Positions 34,701 through 42,321 of a stretch of 64,000 nucleotides of DNA are shown piece after piece (the stretch's first letter is position 1; each line of letters opens with the position of its first letter). The notes beneath the pieces are model-generated. The model had not been told where the DNA came from, ran no database searches, and worked only from the letters and a program-made list of their open reading frames with translations. The translations under genes were made by a program, and so were the position numbers. The DNA lies in NCBI RefSeq assembly GCF_040222815.1, contig NZ_JAVKCH010000057.1:62001-126000 (forward strand). Reading direction: 5' to 3'. This stretch comes from Imperialibacter sp040222815 (lineage in GTDB: Bacteria > Bacteroidota > Bacteroidia > Cytophagales > Cyclobacteriaceae).

Positions 34701-35746
34701 TAGTTTCTTGTGTAAGTAATGAATGTATCGCCTAAAATGTCTTCTTTGCTTAAAATAGTCCCTCCGCAAACTGGAGCCTTTATACCTGTCGTAAATGTCG
34801 TGGGTGCATAAAAAACCCTGGCCTCGTCCCAAAGGTTCATTTCTATGAACGATTCGAGCGTTTTGGCACCTCCCTCAATAATCACCGATCGGATGTTTCT
34901 TCTTCGAAGATCGGCTAACACCTCGGGTAAATAATGATGTGCATCGACCTTCACAAGCTCAAGGTTGGCGTCTATCGATTCTTGTATCGTTGTATAAATG
35001 ATCGTGGAAACACTTCCGTCAAGTACATGGTAGTTACCATCCAACTCATCGCCAGGATCCAGCACTACCCGCACAGGATTATTGCCTGGCCAATCCCTTG
35101 CCGTCAGCTGAGGGTTGTCATATGCCACAGTATTGCTCCCCACCAAAATGGCATCTTCCTCCGTGCGCCATTTATGCACCAGCTTTCTCGAATAGGCATT
35201 ACTGATCCATTTCGAGTCATGGTTTTCCCGTGCAACAAAACCATCCATGGTTTGCGCCCATTTCAAGATGATGTAGGGCCTGTGATCCTTCATGGCCGTT
35301 AAAAACCGTCGGTTCACCCACGTAGCCTCCTCCGCCAGCAACCCCAATTGCACTGTGATCCCTGCTTGTTTTAGCTTCTCTATTCCTCTGCCGGCCACTT
35401 GTGGATTGGGATCCTCAACGGCCACAATCACTTCCGCCACCTGCTTGCTGATAAGCAGATCGGCGCAGGGGGGTGTTTTGCCGAAGTGGGAGCAGGGCTC
35501 AAGTGTAACATACACAATAGCGCCTTTAAGCTGCTCAGGGTCTTTTACCGCATTCACAGCGTTTACTTCGGCATGTGCCTCTCCATATTTTCGGTGCCAA
35601 CCTTCTCCAATGACAAGGCCGTCTTTCACTATCACGCAGCCAACCAATGGATTGGGACTTGCACTGCCCAAACCTAACTGCGCCAGTTCAATGGCCCGTC
35701 GCATGAATACCTGGTGTTGTTCCAAATCATTTGCCATTTGCCTCAT
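34700..35746 (-). CDS. ribD: Bifunctional riboflavin biosynthesis deaminase/reductase RibD
   Basis: 348 aa. The N-terminal deaminase domain (about 8-150) has zinc ligands HAEVNAV and PCSHFGKTPPC; the C-terminal reductase domain (about 155-345) contains ILKWAQTMDGF, ISNAYSRKLVHKWR and IRSVIIEGGAKTLESFI. It performs steps 2 and 3 of riboflavin synthesis. Met4 (35737) is an alternative start. It is divergent from prmC with a 39-bp gap and coupled downstream to the GAF protein. Confidence 0.95.
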   Translation of the reverse strand: MRQMANDLEQHQVFMRRAIELAQLGLGSASPNPLVGCVIVKDGLVIGEGWHRKYGEAHAEVNAVNAVKDPEQLKGAIVYVTLEPCSHFGKTPPCADLLISKQVAEVIVAVEDPNPQVAGRGIEKLKQAGITVQLGLLAEEATWVNRRFLTAMKDHRPYIILKWAQTMDGFVARENHDSKWISNAYSRKLVHKWRTEEDAILVGSNTVAYDNPQLTARDWPGNNPVRVVLDPGDELDGNYHVLDGSVSTIIYTTIQESIDANLELVKVDAHHYLPEVLADLRRRNIRSVIIEGGAKTLESFIEMNLWDEARVFYAPTTFTTGIKAPVCGGTILSKEDILGDTFITYTRN

Positions 35747-35785
35747 AAATTTGCCATAAATTGTGAGACAAAAAAATTTATTGCC

Positions 35786-36652
35786 TTGCCTATCCCCGCT
35801 ATTACTTCTGCCGACAAACTATTCACCGAAGTGGCCAATCAATTGATCCTGATTTATGGCGCCAATGAAGCACAAAGCATCACGGATTACCTGCTGGAAG
35901 GAACTTTGGCAGTTACTGCCAAAGAAAGACTGGCTAAGAAACCACTGGAGTTGTCGGACTTCGATCTCGACGTGCTTGAAGAAGCAGTTAAAAGGCTCAA
36001 AAATGAAGAGCCGGTTCAACATGTGGTAGGTTACGGCTGGTTCTATGGCAGAAAATTTCAGGTGAATAAAGAGGTGTTGATTCCCCGCCCTGAAACAGAG
36101 GAACTTGTACACTGGATCGTCAATTCTCATGAAAAACCTGACAGAGCAAAGCTTCTGGACATAGGCACTGGCAGTGGCTGCATTCCTATTACAATCAGCC
36201 TGGAGGCGCCCAACATTCAATGCGAGGGCTGGGATATTTCGGAGGCCGCTTTGAAAACCGCCAGCGAGAATGCTACCAAGCTGGGAGCTGAGGTACATTT
36301 TAAACAAGTCAATGTTCTAGAGGCAATGATCGATAAAGGGGCTTTTGATATCATCGTCAGCAACCCTCCTTACGTGAGAGATTCAGAAAAGCCTTTAATG
36401 AGCAAAAACGTGTTGGCATTTGATCCCGGCCTGGCCCTGTTTGTCGGCGATGACGACCCGCTCATATTTTACAGAAAAATTGCCGGGCTGGCACGCACTG
36501 GCCTGAAAAACGGAGGCTGGCTTTATTTCGAAATCAATGAAGCCTTTGGAAAGGAAATGAAAGACCTGCTTGATTCATTGAGCTACTCAAATATCGAACT
36601 GCGACAGGACATCAATGGCAAAGACAGAATGATCAGAGGACGGGTCGGCTAA
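35786..36652 (+). CDS. prmC: Release factor glutamine methyltransferase PrmC
   Basis: 288 aa, SAM-dependent enzyme that methylates the GGQ glutamine of RF1/RF2. Signatures are LIPRPETEELVHWIV, LLDIGTGSGCIPI (SAM motif) and the NPPYV motif in IIVSNPPYVRDSE. The frame is open back to 35714, inside the divergent ribD gene; a TTG at 35786 (MPIPAITSADKLF) fits the family N-terminus and avoids that overlap, so it is preferred. Its stop overlaps the convergent TPK-like gene by 4 nt. Confidence 0.93.
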   Translation: MPIPAITSADKLFTEVANQLILIYGANEAQSITDYLLEGTLAVTAKERLAKKPLELSDFDLDVLEEAVKRLKNEEPVQHVVGYGWFYGRKFQVNKEVLIPRPETEELVHWIVNSHEKPDRAKLLDIGTGSGCIPITISLEAPNIQCEGWDISEAALKTASENATKLGAEVHFKQVNVLEAMIDKGAFDIIVSNPPYVRDSEKPLMSKNVLAFDPGLALFVGDDDPLIFYRKIAGLARTGLKNGGWLYFEINEAFGKEMKDLLDSLSYSNIELRQDINGKDRMIRGRVG

Positions 36653-37272
36653 AGCTGTTCCTCAAGGAGAAAGGGCAAATTCGAAGAAATAGAGACCATT
36701 TCATCCTTTTTAACGTCAAGAGCCACCTTGTTTAATGGGTTCTGAGGTGGCTTTGCTATAAACCCGCTCCACGTAAACTCCTGCGGCTCATTGAGTGACT
36801 GAACGGTGAGCCTGGTGCCTGCTGGCAACCACTTGTTGTATTGCCCACTTCGCAGCCACAACCATCGGCTTGTCTCTGTATAGAACACAATGTCCATATT
36901 GGCGAAAAAGAGCGCAAACTCCGAAAGCAATAAGTCGAAAGGTGAGGCAAAAATATTGACCGCCTTGTATCTATTTGCCAGAAGGTAATGAAGGGCCGCA
37001 ACCACAGCACTCTGTTCGCTTGTTCTTTCCAAAATGGTCAGAGGGGCGAAAGCTTCCCATTCGGCGCTATGTCGAGTTTTCTCTTCATGGGTCGCCACCA
37101 CTACATCGGGCTTGATTCCCAAAGAGTCCAACACATCCACCTCGCCAGCTGCTACCACAATCGTGGGACTCCACTCCAGCAGACTCGCCAGCGTTTCGTC
37201 ACGAAGCCATGCGGCATTCAGCGTCAACAAAGCCGGCTCTTGTTCATCCCGTACGATATGGTGTGAAGACAT
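36649..37272 (-). CDS. Thiamine pyrophosphokinase-like protein with degenerate catalytic motifs
   Basis: 207 aa. The layout follows thiamine pyrophosphokinase: a TIVVAAGEVDVLDSLGIKPDVVV segment (about 37-59), a helix with SEQSAVVAALHYLLANRYKAVNIFAS (about 84-110), and a C-terminal domain with GTRLTVQSL and a closing serine motif (VSISSNLP). Canonical TPK acids are missing: the D-G-G, G-D-F-D-S and D-K-x-T-D motifs read A-G-E, A-T-H-E-E and R-T-S-E-Q. It lies third in the TPP-riboswitch operon, 30 nt after the 355-aa protein gene, where Bacteroidota usually place a true TPK. It may be a divergent kinase or an inactive relative. Confidence 0.6.
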   Translation of the reverse strand: MSSHHIVRDEQEPALLTLNAAWLRDETLASLLEWSPTIVVAAGEVDVLDSLGIKPDVVVATHEEKTRHSAEWEAFAPLTILERTSEQSAVVAALHYLLANRYKAVNIFASPFDLLLSEFALFFANMDIVFYTETSRWLWLRSGQYNKWLPAGTRLTVQSLNEPQEFTWSGFIAKPPQNPLNKVALDVKKDEMVSISSNLPFLLEEQL

Positions 37273-37302
37273 TAACAGTGAGTTACAAAAACACGAAGAT
37301 GA

Positions 37303-38370
37303 CTATTTCTTCCACGTTTTCATAAGGTTGTCATTCACTTGTCGTACCTCCTGCCAGGCCCATATTTCCTTTGGCTCTGTTGACTGGTAAGCGTGGCGGT
37401 AAAAAGAAACGATAGTGTTTTCCAGCAACTCCGGAGCAATGGATGATGAGTAGAACCGCCTGTTAAAAGGGTGATCAAAACGTCTTTCTTTGTCTTTGAT
37501 CGAAGAGCCAAGGCGAAGAATAGGCCCGGTGTCTGTCACATCCACACCTGTCCACTTTTCACCGGAAGTTTCCAAACCATTCAGCTTTTCTATAAGCAGC
37601 TGAAAGTTAATCCTGGGGTAAGGGTGTCGGCGGTAAGCGTCTACCCATGTGGTGTATTTATACTCCAACTCATACTGGTTTCCCGGGTAAATGGTGAGTA
37701 CCATATCTGCCTGCACCGACTGCCCAAAAAGAGCGTAATAATGAAGGGTCTTTGGAGCATGAACTACAAGAAGCCGTATGTCTTCATAGAACTCCACACT
37801 GCCCTGGCTGGCCAATAGCGATAAGTGTTGGCTTGCCTGCTGATATTCCTCTTCCCAGTCGGCTCGAAACACCTCCGGGTCATTCAAAACCTTTTCAAAC
37901 GCTGACAAAAAGAAGATGTACTTTTCAACACATGCCTCCTCTTCCAGATAAGCTTTTCCGAAAGGGGCATAAAACTTTCTCTTTTCTACGCTATTCAGCC
38001 ATGCCACAAGTTTCAGCGCCTGATCAGCAAGCTCCGCATTTTCGGGCAATTCCCTAAAATCACCCAGTAAAGCCATTGCCTTTAACAACTGCTGGTGCAT
38101 TAGCGCCAGTTTCGGGTTCAGCAGCGACCAAATGCCAATAAACCCATCGACATCAAAGTGGTTATTGGTGACAAACCTCGCTTCAACTGGGACGGCGCCT
38201 TTTACCACAGCATTGATAGCAATGGCAGCACTGGTGTCCTCGGCCAGTTCAGCAGGAGGGCCTGCTCCCCTCCAGTGGCTCAAATTGAGCCTATTTGGAA
38301 GGAAGCAGTCTACTCCAATCACCAGCTGATGGTCAAGTTTTTTGGCTCCAGCAAATGGAATGAACTCCAT
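37303..38370 (-). CDS. Uncharacterised 355-aa protein of the thiamine operon (possibly DUF6687)
   Basis: 355 aa, no signal peptide, no membrane helix. The start resembles a HWRGAGPPAELAEDTS block, followed by the motif NNHFDVDGFIGIWSLLNP, like H-F-D-x-D-G metal sites of DHH-type phosphoesterases, though the rest of that fold is not clear. Other blocks are LLVVHAPKTLHYYALFG, YKYTTWVDAYRRHPYPRINF and FNRRFYSSSIAPELLENTIV. I believe this is DUF6687 but am not sure. Its ATG overlaps the TonB receptor stop by one base (TAATG), so it is under the TPP riboswitch. A role in thiamine metabolism is inferred from context. Confidence 0.7.
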   Translation of the reverse strand: MEFIPFAGAKKLDHQLVIGVDCFLPNRLNLSHWRGAGPPAELAEDTSAAIAINAVVKGAVPVEARFVTNNHFDVDGFIGIWSLLNPKLALMHQQLLKAMALLGDFRELPENAELADQALKLVAWLNSVEKRKFYAPFGKAYLEEEACVEKYIFFLSAFEKVLNDPEVFRADWEEEYQQASQHLSLLASQGSVEFYEDIRLLVVHAPKTLHYYALFGQSVQADMVLTIYPGNQYELEYKYTTWVDAYRRHPYPRINFQLLIEKLNGLETSGEKWTGVDVTDTGPILRLGSSIKDKERRFDHPFNRRFYSSSIAPELLENTIVSFYRHAYQSTEPKEIWAWQEVRQVNDNLMKTWKK

Positions 38371-40841
38371 TAAAACCTCACAGATAAAGCCGCCAGAAAG
38401 TTCCGGGTGGCCTGGGGGTAATAGTAATTTTCCCTCACTTCATAAGAACCCCCGAAGTACCCGAAGGTATATCCATTGGAAGAGTACAGCGTGCTGAATA
38501 CATTGTTCACCAGCAAGCTGACGCCTATCCTGTCTACCCAGGCCGGTTTCCACTCATAGGTAAAGCGAAGGTCATTCACAAAGTAAGGATCGATAGACCG
38601 GGACTCCATCTGTGTGTTGTCCATGTATTGGCGGCCAACATACTTGGTAAGCAGCCCTGCTTCAAACGCCGTGATCGGACGGTAGAAAAGCTGAGAGCCG
38701 GCAACGACATTGGGAGAGAAAGAGATGTCAGTGTCTTTATAAACATTTCTGATCTCGTTGTATTCGTCAAAGTTGGTCCCGTAGTCGTAAAGCACTTCTG
38801 TGAACTCCTTGATCTTGTTTCTACTTAGCGTCAGATTGGCATTCCAGGTTAGCTGGTTGGTTAGCTGTAAAGAGCCCTGTAGTTCGATACCTGCCCTGTA
38901 GCTGTCCGCCACGTTGGTACGCACTGACGAGCCAACATCATTTACTTCACCAGTCAGCACTAGTTGATTCTTATAGTCCATCAGGTAAAAGTTAGCGCCT
39001 GCCGAGTAGCGCTTACCGGCCGTTTTGTAACCGGCTTCCCAGTTGCCCAGCATTTCAGGCGACGGCACGTTTCCGCCAGGAGCATCGATGAAGTCGCTTC
39101 GAATAGGCTCTCTGTGCGCCACACTGTAGGAGGCGTAAAGCTGGGAAGTCCCTTCAAGAGCATAAGTAAGACCCGCCTTTGGATTAAAAAAGAAAAAATT
39201 CTCGTCCACATCAATAGCCGCCTGGTCGCTGTCAACCCCTTCAGTAGTGTAGCCAATCGTGCGGATTTGCAGATCACCGTAGGCATTAAGCCTGTCGGTA
39301 AGTTGATAGTTGGCTTTCAGGTAGCTATTGAAGTCTTTCTTCAGTGCGTTGCTTTCGTAATACCTGTCTCTGATTTCGGAATTGCTTGCATACCGGGCCC
39401 ATATGATCTCGCCAAAGTGATCTCCATCGTAGACGTTGAGGCCGCCGCCCAGCGTCGTCTGCCATTTTTCGCCACTGTAGTTGATGCTATAGGTAAAGCC
39501 GTAGAAATCATTGTCGAGCCAGCGACGACGAATCAAATCTGTGCTCTCAATAGTGGTGTTTTCTATCACAATCGGATTAAGCCCGTAGTCTGAAAAGTCG
39601 TCGCCCTCCCGGTACTGCTCATAGTAGCCCCGGCCATAAGTGTAATGCAATGCACCGTTAACCGACCACTCTTTACTAAGCTGATGCGTAAGATGAAGCT
39701 GGTAGTGGTCTTGCTGGTAGTTATCAACCTCATTGTCGTACTGATAGTAGTTAAAAGTGCGGCCTGAGTTGAGCAAGTTGTCTGCCTGAGCCTGCGAATA
39801 CCCGTTGTTGGCGATCACTTCCTGCATACCTTCTTCGTCGTTGTTGAGTCTCGCTTCGGGTGTACCCCACCACGACTGGTAGGTTCCTTCTTTGCCTCCA
39901 AAAACCAGCGCTTTCACAATGGTTTTCTTGCCGTAATACCCTCCGGAAAGAAAGTAAGATTGTAAATCTGACGACGCCCTGTCGATATAACCGTCGGAAG
40001 CAATTTTTGACAGCCTGCCTTCAAACGACCAGTGATCCTTGATCAAGCCGGTGTTGTACACAATGTTGTGTTTTCTTGTGCCGAACGATCCAAATGAGTT
40101 GTTGATTTCACCAAAACCTTCGGTAGAAGGCATGGAAGTTTGGAGGTTGATGGTGGCACCAAACGCCCCTGCTCCATTGGTGGAAGCACCCACGCCCCGC
40201 TGGATCTGAATATTGTTGGTAGATGACGCCAGATCGGGCGTATTGACCCAGAAGGTACCATGCGACTCCGAGTCGTTCAGCGGAACCCCGTTGATAGTCA
40301 CATTGATCCGGGTAGCGTCGCTCCCTCTTATCCGAATGCCTGTGTAACCAACTCCAGCTCCTGCATCGGACGTTGTCACCACCGATGGCGACCAGTTGAC
40401 CAACATAGGCATGTCCTGTCCGAGGTTTTGCGCCTTGATCTCCTTGTTGGAAATGGTGGAAAATGTCATCGGCGTTTTCTCATTGGCCCGTGTTGAGGAC
40501 ACAATGATGCCTTCATCAAGCAGCAAGTCTTTGGAAAGGCCAAAGTTCATGACTTCCTCTGTACCAACTGAAATTGCTTTCTCGACCGTTTCATACCCTA
40601 CAAAAGACACTTTGATGGTCACCTGCCCTTTAGACAGCCCTGTCAGGTAGTAGTTACCCAAATTATTGGTAGAAACTCCTTTTCCACTCCCCACAATGAC
40701 CACATTAGCCCCGGGCAGGGCCTCATTCGTTTCTGCGTCTGTCACTTTGCCTGAAAGCGACTGCGCACTTGCGTTCGCCGTGGCGAACACAGCCGTTAGT
40801 GCCAGCCATAAGCTGACGCCCAACATTTTTTTGTTAAACAT
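38370..40841 (-). CDS. TonB-dependent receptor, predicted thiamine uptake
   Basis: 823 aa. Signal peptide about 1-26 (ANASAQ), carboxypeptidase-like regulatory domain about 28-115 (GKVTDAETNEALPGANVVIVGSG), plug about 120-235 (IRGSDATRINVTINGVPLND) and a 22-strand-type barrel ending in FLAALSVRF, with the typical terminal aromatic. The gene begins 64 nt downstream of a TPP riboswitch on the same strand, so thiamine (or a thiamine-derived compound) is the predicted ligand, as in the Bacteroidota omr1 group. It is the first gene of a three-gene operon. Confidence 0.92.
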   Translation of the reverse strand: MFNKKMLGVSLWLALTAVFATANASAQSLSGKVTDAETNEALPGANVVIVGSGKGVSTNNLGNYYLTGLSKGQVTIKVSFVGYETVEKAISVGTEEVMNFGLSKDLLLDEGIIVSSTRANEKTPMTFSTISNKEIKAQNLGQDMPMLVNWSPSVVTTSDAGAGVGYTGIRIRGSDATRINVTINGVPLNDSESHGTFWVNTPDLASSTNNIQIQRGVGASTNGAGAFGATINLQTSMPSTEGFGEINNSFGSFGTRKHNIVYNTGLIKDHWSFEGRLSKIASDGYIDRASSDLQSYFLSGGYYGKKTIVKALVFGGKEGTYQSWWGTPEARLNNDEEGMQEVIANNGYSQAQADNLLNSGRTFNYYQYDNEVDNYQQDHYQLHLTHQLSKEWSVNGALHYTYGRGYYEQYREGDDFSDYGLNPIVIENTTIESTDLIRRRWLDNDFYGFTYSINYSGEKWQTTLGGGLNVYDGDHFGEIIWARYASNSEIRDRYYESNALKKDFNSYLKANYQLTDRLNAYGDLQIRTIGYTTEGVDSDQAAIDVDENFFFFNPKAGLTYALEGTSQLYASYSVAHREPIRSDFIDAPGGNVPSPEMLGNWEAGYKTAGKRYSAGANFYLMDYKNQLVLTGEVNDVGSSVRTNVADSYRAGIELQGSLQLTNQLTWNANLTLSRNKIKEFTEVLYDYGTNFDEYNEIRNVYKDTDISFSPNVVAGSQLFYRPITAFEAGLLTKYVGRQYMDNTQMESRSIDPYFVNDLRFTYEWKPAWVDRIGVSLLVNNVFSTLYSSNGYTFGYFGGSYEVRENYYYPQATRNFLAALSVRF

Positions 40842-40869
40842 GTACTTTAAATTTTTCGGTTAAACATCA

Positions 40870-40893
40870 GTGGCATCAAGGGGTTTCTGCCAC
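40870..40893 (-). promoter_or_regulatory. Hairpin in the riboswitch expression platform
   Basis: Read on the minus strand, GTGGCA and TGCCAC pair with a 12-nt loop between the aptamer and the receptor start codon. No T-run follows it, so control may be by translation or by alternative pairing rather than by a simple terminator. Confidence 0.5.
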
Positions 40894-40904
40894 CTTAACG
40901 TTTC

Positions 40905-41005
40905 ACCTCCTTTCCCTTGCGCCGGCATTACCCGGATCAGGTTCAAAGGGTATAATCTCAGCCCGAACTTATCCCGCCAGCTGGCGGGTAGGGCACCCCT
41001 GGTAA
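40905..41005 (-). promoter_or_regulatory. TPP riboswitch (THI element)
   Basis: Read on the minus strand the conserved aptamer is present in order: GGGGTGCCC (P1/P2 start), GGCTGAGA (CTGAGA at 40961-40956), ATACCC, GAACCTGATCCGG (40943-40932 region) and TAATGCCGGCGCAAGGGAA closing P1/P2. The P3 arm holds a 16-base palindrome CCCGCCAGCTGGCGGG (40973-40988). TPP binding is expected to lower expression of the downstream TonB receptor operon. Confidence 0.95.
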
Positions 41006-41015
41006 AATTACGCTG

Positions 41016-41048
41016 CTAAGGTAAGGAAGAATTTTGTTAGGAATCAAA
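41016..41048 (-). promoter_or_regulatory. Candidate promoter of the TPP-riboswitch operon
   Basis: On the minus strand TTTG (41048-41045), a 21-bp spacer and TACCTTAG (41023-41016, one mismatch to TAnnTTTG) would start transcription near 41009, just before the aptamer. This makes the riboswitch transcript separate from the pnuC-kinase pair. Confidence 0.38.
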
Positions 41049-41083
41049 TCGGTGGATTCGGCAGCCTGGAAAAGGAGCCAATT

Positions 41084-41599
41084 TCAAGCTGTCAGCGAGG
41101 TTACTTTTGCAATGGCTAATTGGAGTCTTTCTTCCTCATTCCCACTGACTAACGTATAGGGCAGTCCTTCTTTCTCGAGGTAGGTTTGGTAAATGTCAAA
41201 AAAATATTCACGCATATGCGGATGTTCCCTTTGCGGATCCTCCACCCAGGGCATGTCAATGTCCGTCAGCAGAAAATAATCGTATTGTATCTGATCAACC
41301 TGCTCTTCAATCCAGGGGTCACATCGGCCATAACTGTGTTCACTCCACACTTTCACAACGATAAGTGTTGTGTCGCAAAACAAAAACCTGTTGGCGCTTC
41401 GAAACAACTGCTCCTCTTTCTCTTTCTGACCTTTTGCAATAGCCAGCAAATCACTTTCCTCGTACGGTCGATTAATGTCGATAAGGTATTGCCTGGCAAA
41501 CTCGGGTACCCACTGTGTGTGGAAATGTGTCGCCAGCTGCTGGCTCAAAGTTGACTTGCCAGTCGATTCGGGGCCGATGATGGCGATCCTTTTGGTCAT
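41084..41599 (-). CDS. NadR-like P-loop kinase (AAA_28), nucleoside/vitamin kinase
   Basis: 171 aa. The P-loop IAIIGPESTGKSTLSQQLA opens the protein; EFARQYLIDINRPYEESD, FLFCDTTLIVVKVWSEHSYG and YFLLTDIDMPWVEDPQREHP match the ribosylnicotinamide-kinase half of NadR. The adenylyltransferase half is missing, so it is a stand-alone kinase. It overlaps the upstream pnuC by 4 nt (ATGA). The pair could trap nicotinamide riboside, but the adjacent TPP-riboswitch operon makes a thiamine-related substrate at least as likely. Confidence 0.87.
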   Translation of the reverse strand: MTKRIAIIGPESTGKSTLSQQLATHFHTQWVPEFARQYLIDINRPYEESDLLAIAKGQKEKEEQLFRSANRFLFCDTTLIVVKVWSEHSYGRCDPWIEEQVDQIQYDYFLLTDIDMPWVEDPQREHPHMREYFFDIYQTYLEKEGLPYTLVSGNEEERLQLAIAKVTSLTA

Positions 41600-42219
41600 A
41601 CAGCCTCCTTCTTTTGCTGCTTCACATCATTTATCCAGGCGACAAGTCCCACCACGGCAATTATTGTGAAAATGAAAAACTGAAAGCTGGCCAGCAATAG
41701 CCCTTTGTAGAAGTAAAGTGGCACGGAAATTAGGTCGCCGAGAATCCAGGCGATCCAGTTCTCTACTTTCTTTTTTGCCATGAGCCACATGCCCACAATG
41801 AAAATGGCCGTGGTCAGTGAGTCCCAAAGTGGTACATCGCTATCGGTATGTTGGGTAAGAATGTAGTACCAGAAAACAAATGACCCAATCAGGAAAAAGG
41901 CAGTGATTACATTTTCGTTTCGGCTGTTGTAGCTCACCGGAAGTGCTTCTTCCCCAGGGTTCTTTTTGCTCCAGAGAATCCACCCATACACACTCATGGC
42001 GGTATAATAAACGTTGATGGCCATGTCGGCATAAAGCTTGGCTGGAAAACAGATGTAGACAAAAATGATTGTACTTACGATTCCTGTAGGGAAAACCAAA
42101 ATGTCTCTCTTCATGGAGTACCACACGCTCAAAAGCCCGAAGAACACAGCTATTGCTTCCAACCAGGTCATTTGTTGCACGCCACTCTTCAATCCTTCCA
42201 GAAACCATTCCATGCCCAA
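41596..42219 (-). CDS. PnuC/PnuT family vitamin transporter
   Basis: 207 aa, seven or so membrane helices. Family features are MTWLEAIAVFFGLLSVWYSMKRDILVFP near the N-terminus, INVYYTAMSVYGWILWSKK and the C-terminal WLMAKKKVENWIAWILGDLISVPLYFYKG. The family moves nicotinamide riboside, riboflavin or thiamine by facilitated diffusion coupled to phosphorylation. The neighbouring NadR-like kinase and the TPP riboswitch 0.6 kb downstream leave thiamine (PnuT) or nicotinamide riboside as substrates. Met3 (42213) is an alternative start. Confidence 0.9.
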   Translation of the reverse strand: MGMEWFLEGLKSGVQQMTWLEAIAVFFGLLSVWYSMKRDILVFPTGIVSTIIFVYICFPAKLYADMAINVYYTAMSVYGWILWSKKNPGEEALPVSYNSRNENVITAFFLIGSFVFWYYILTQHTDSDVPLWDSLTTAIFIVGMWLMAKKKVENWIAWILGDLISVPLYFYKGLLLASFQFFIFTIIAVVGLVAWINDVKQQKKEAV

Positions 42220-42277
42220 ATATTCTTTCGTTAAAATTAATTTCGAACTAACCGTTCCGAATAATCTTTAATATCTT

Positions 42278-42285
42278 TAATTTTG
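42278..42285 (+). promoter_or_regulatory. Candidate -7 promoter element of guaB
   Basis: TAATTTTG exactly fits TAnnTTTG, 36 nt upstream of the guaB ATG. The -33 element is not clear. Confidence 0.4.
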
Positions 42286-42321
42286 CCCCGCAAATAATAT
42301 CACGTAAATTATTATTTGCAA

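Noticed and set aside
38964..39593. A 209-codon plus-strand frame inside the TonB receptor
   Set aside because: Antisense shadow of the barrel domain; no start context or family likeness.
41084..41599. Full-length NadR (bifunctional adenylyltransferase/kinase)
   Set aside because: Only the 171-aa kinase half is present; no adenylyltransferase or HTH domain precedes it.
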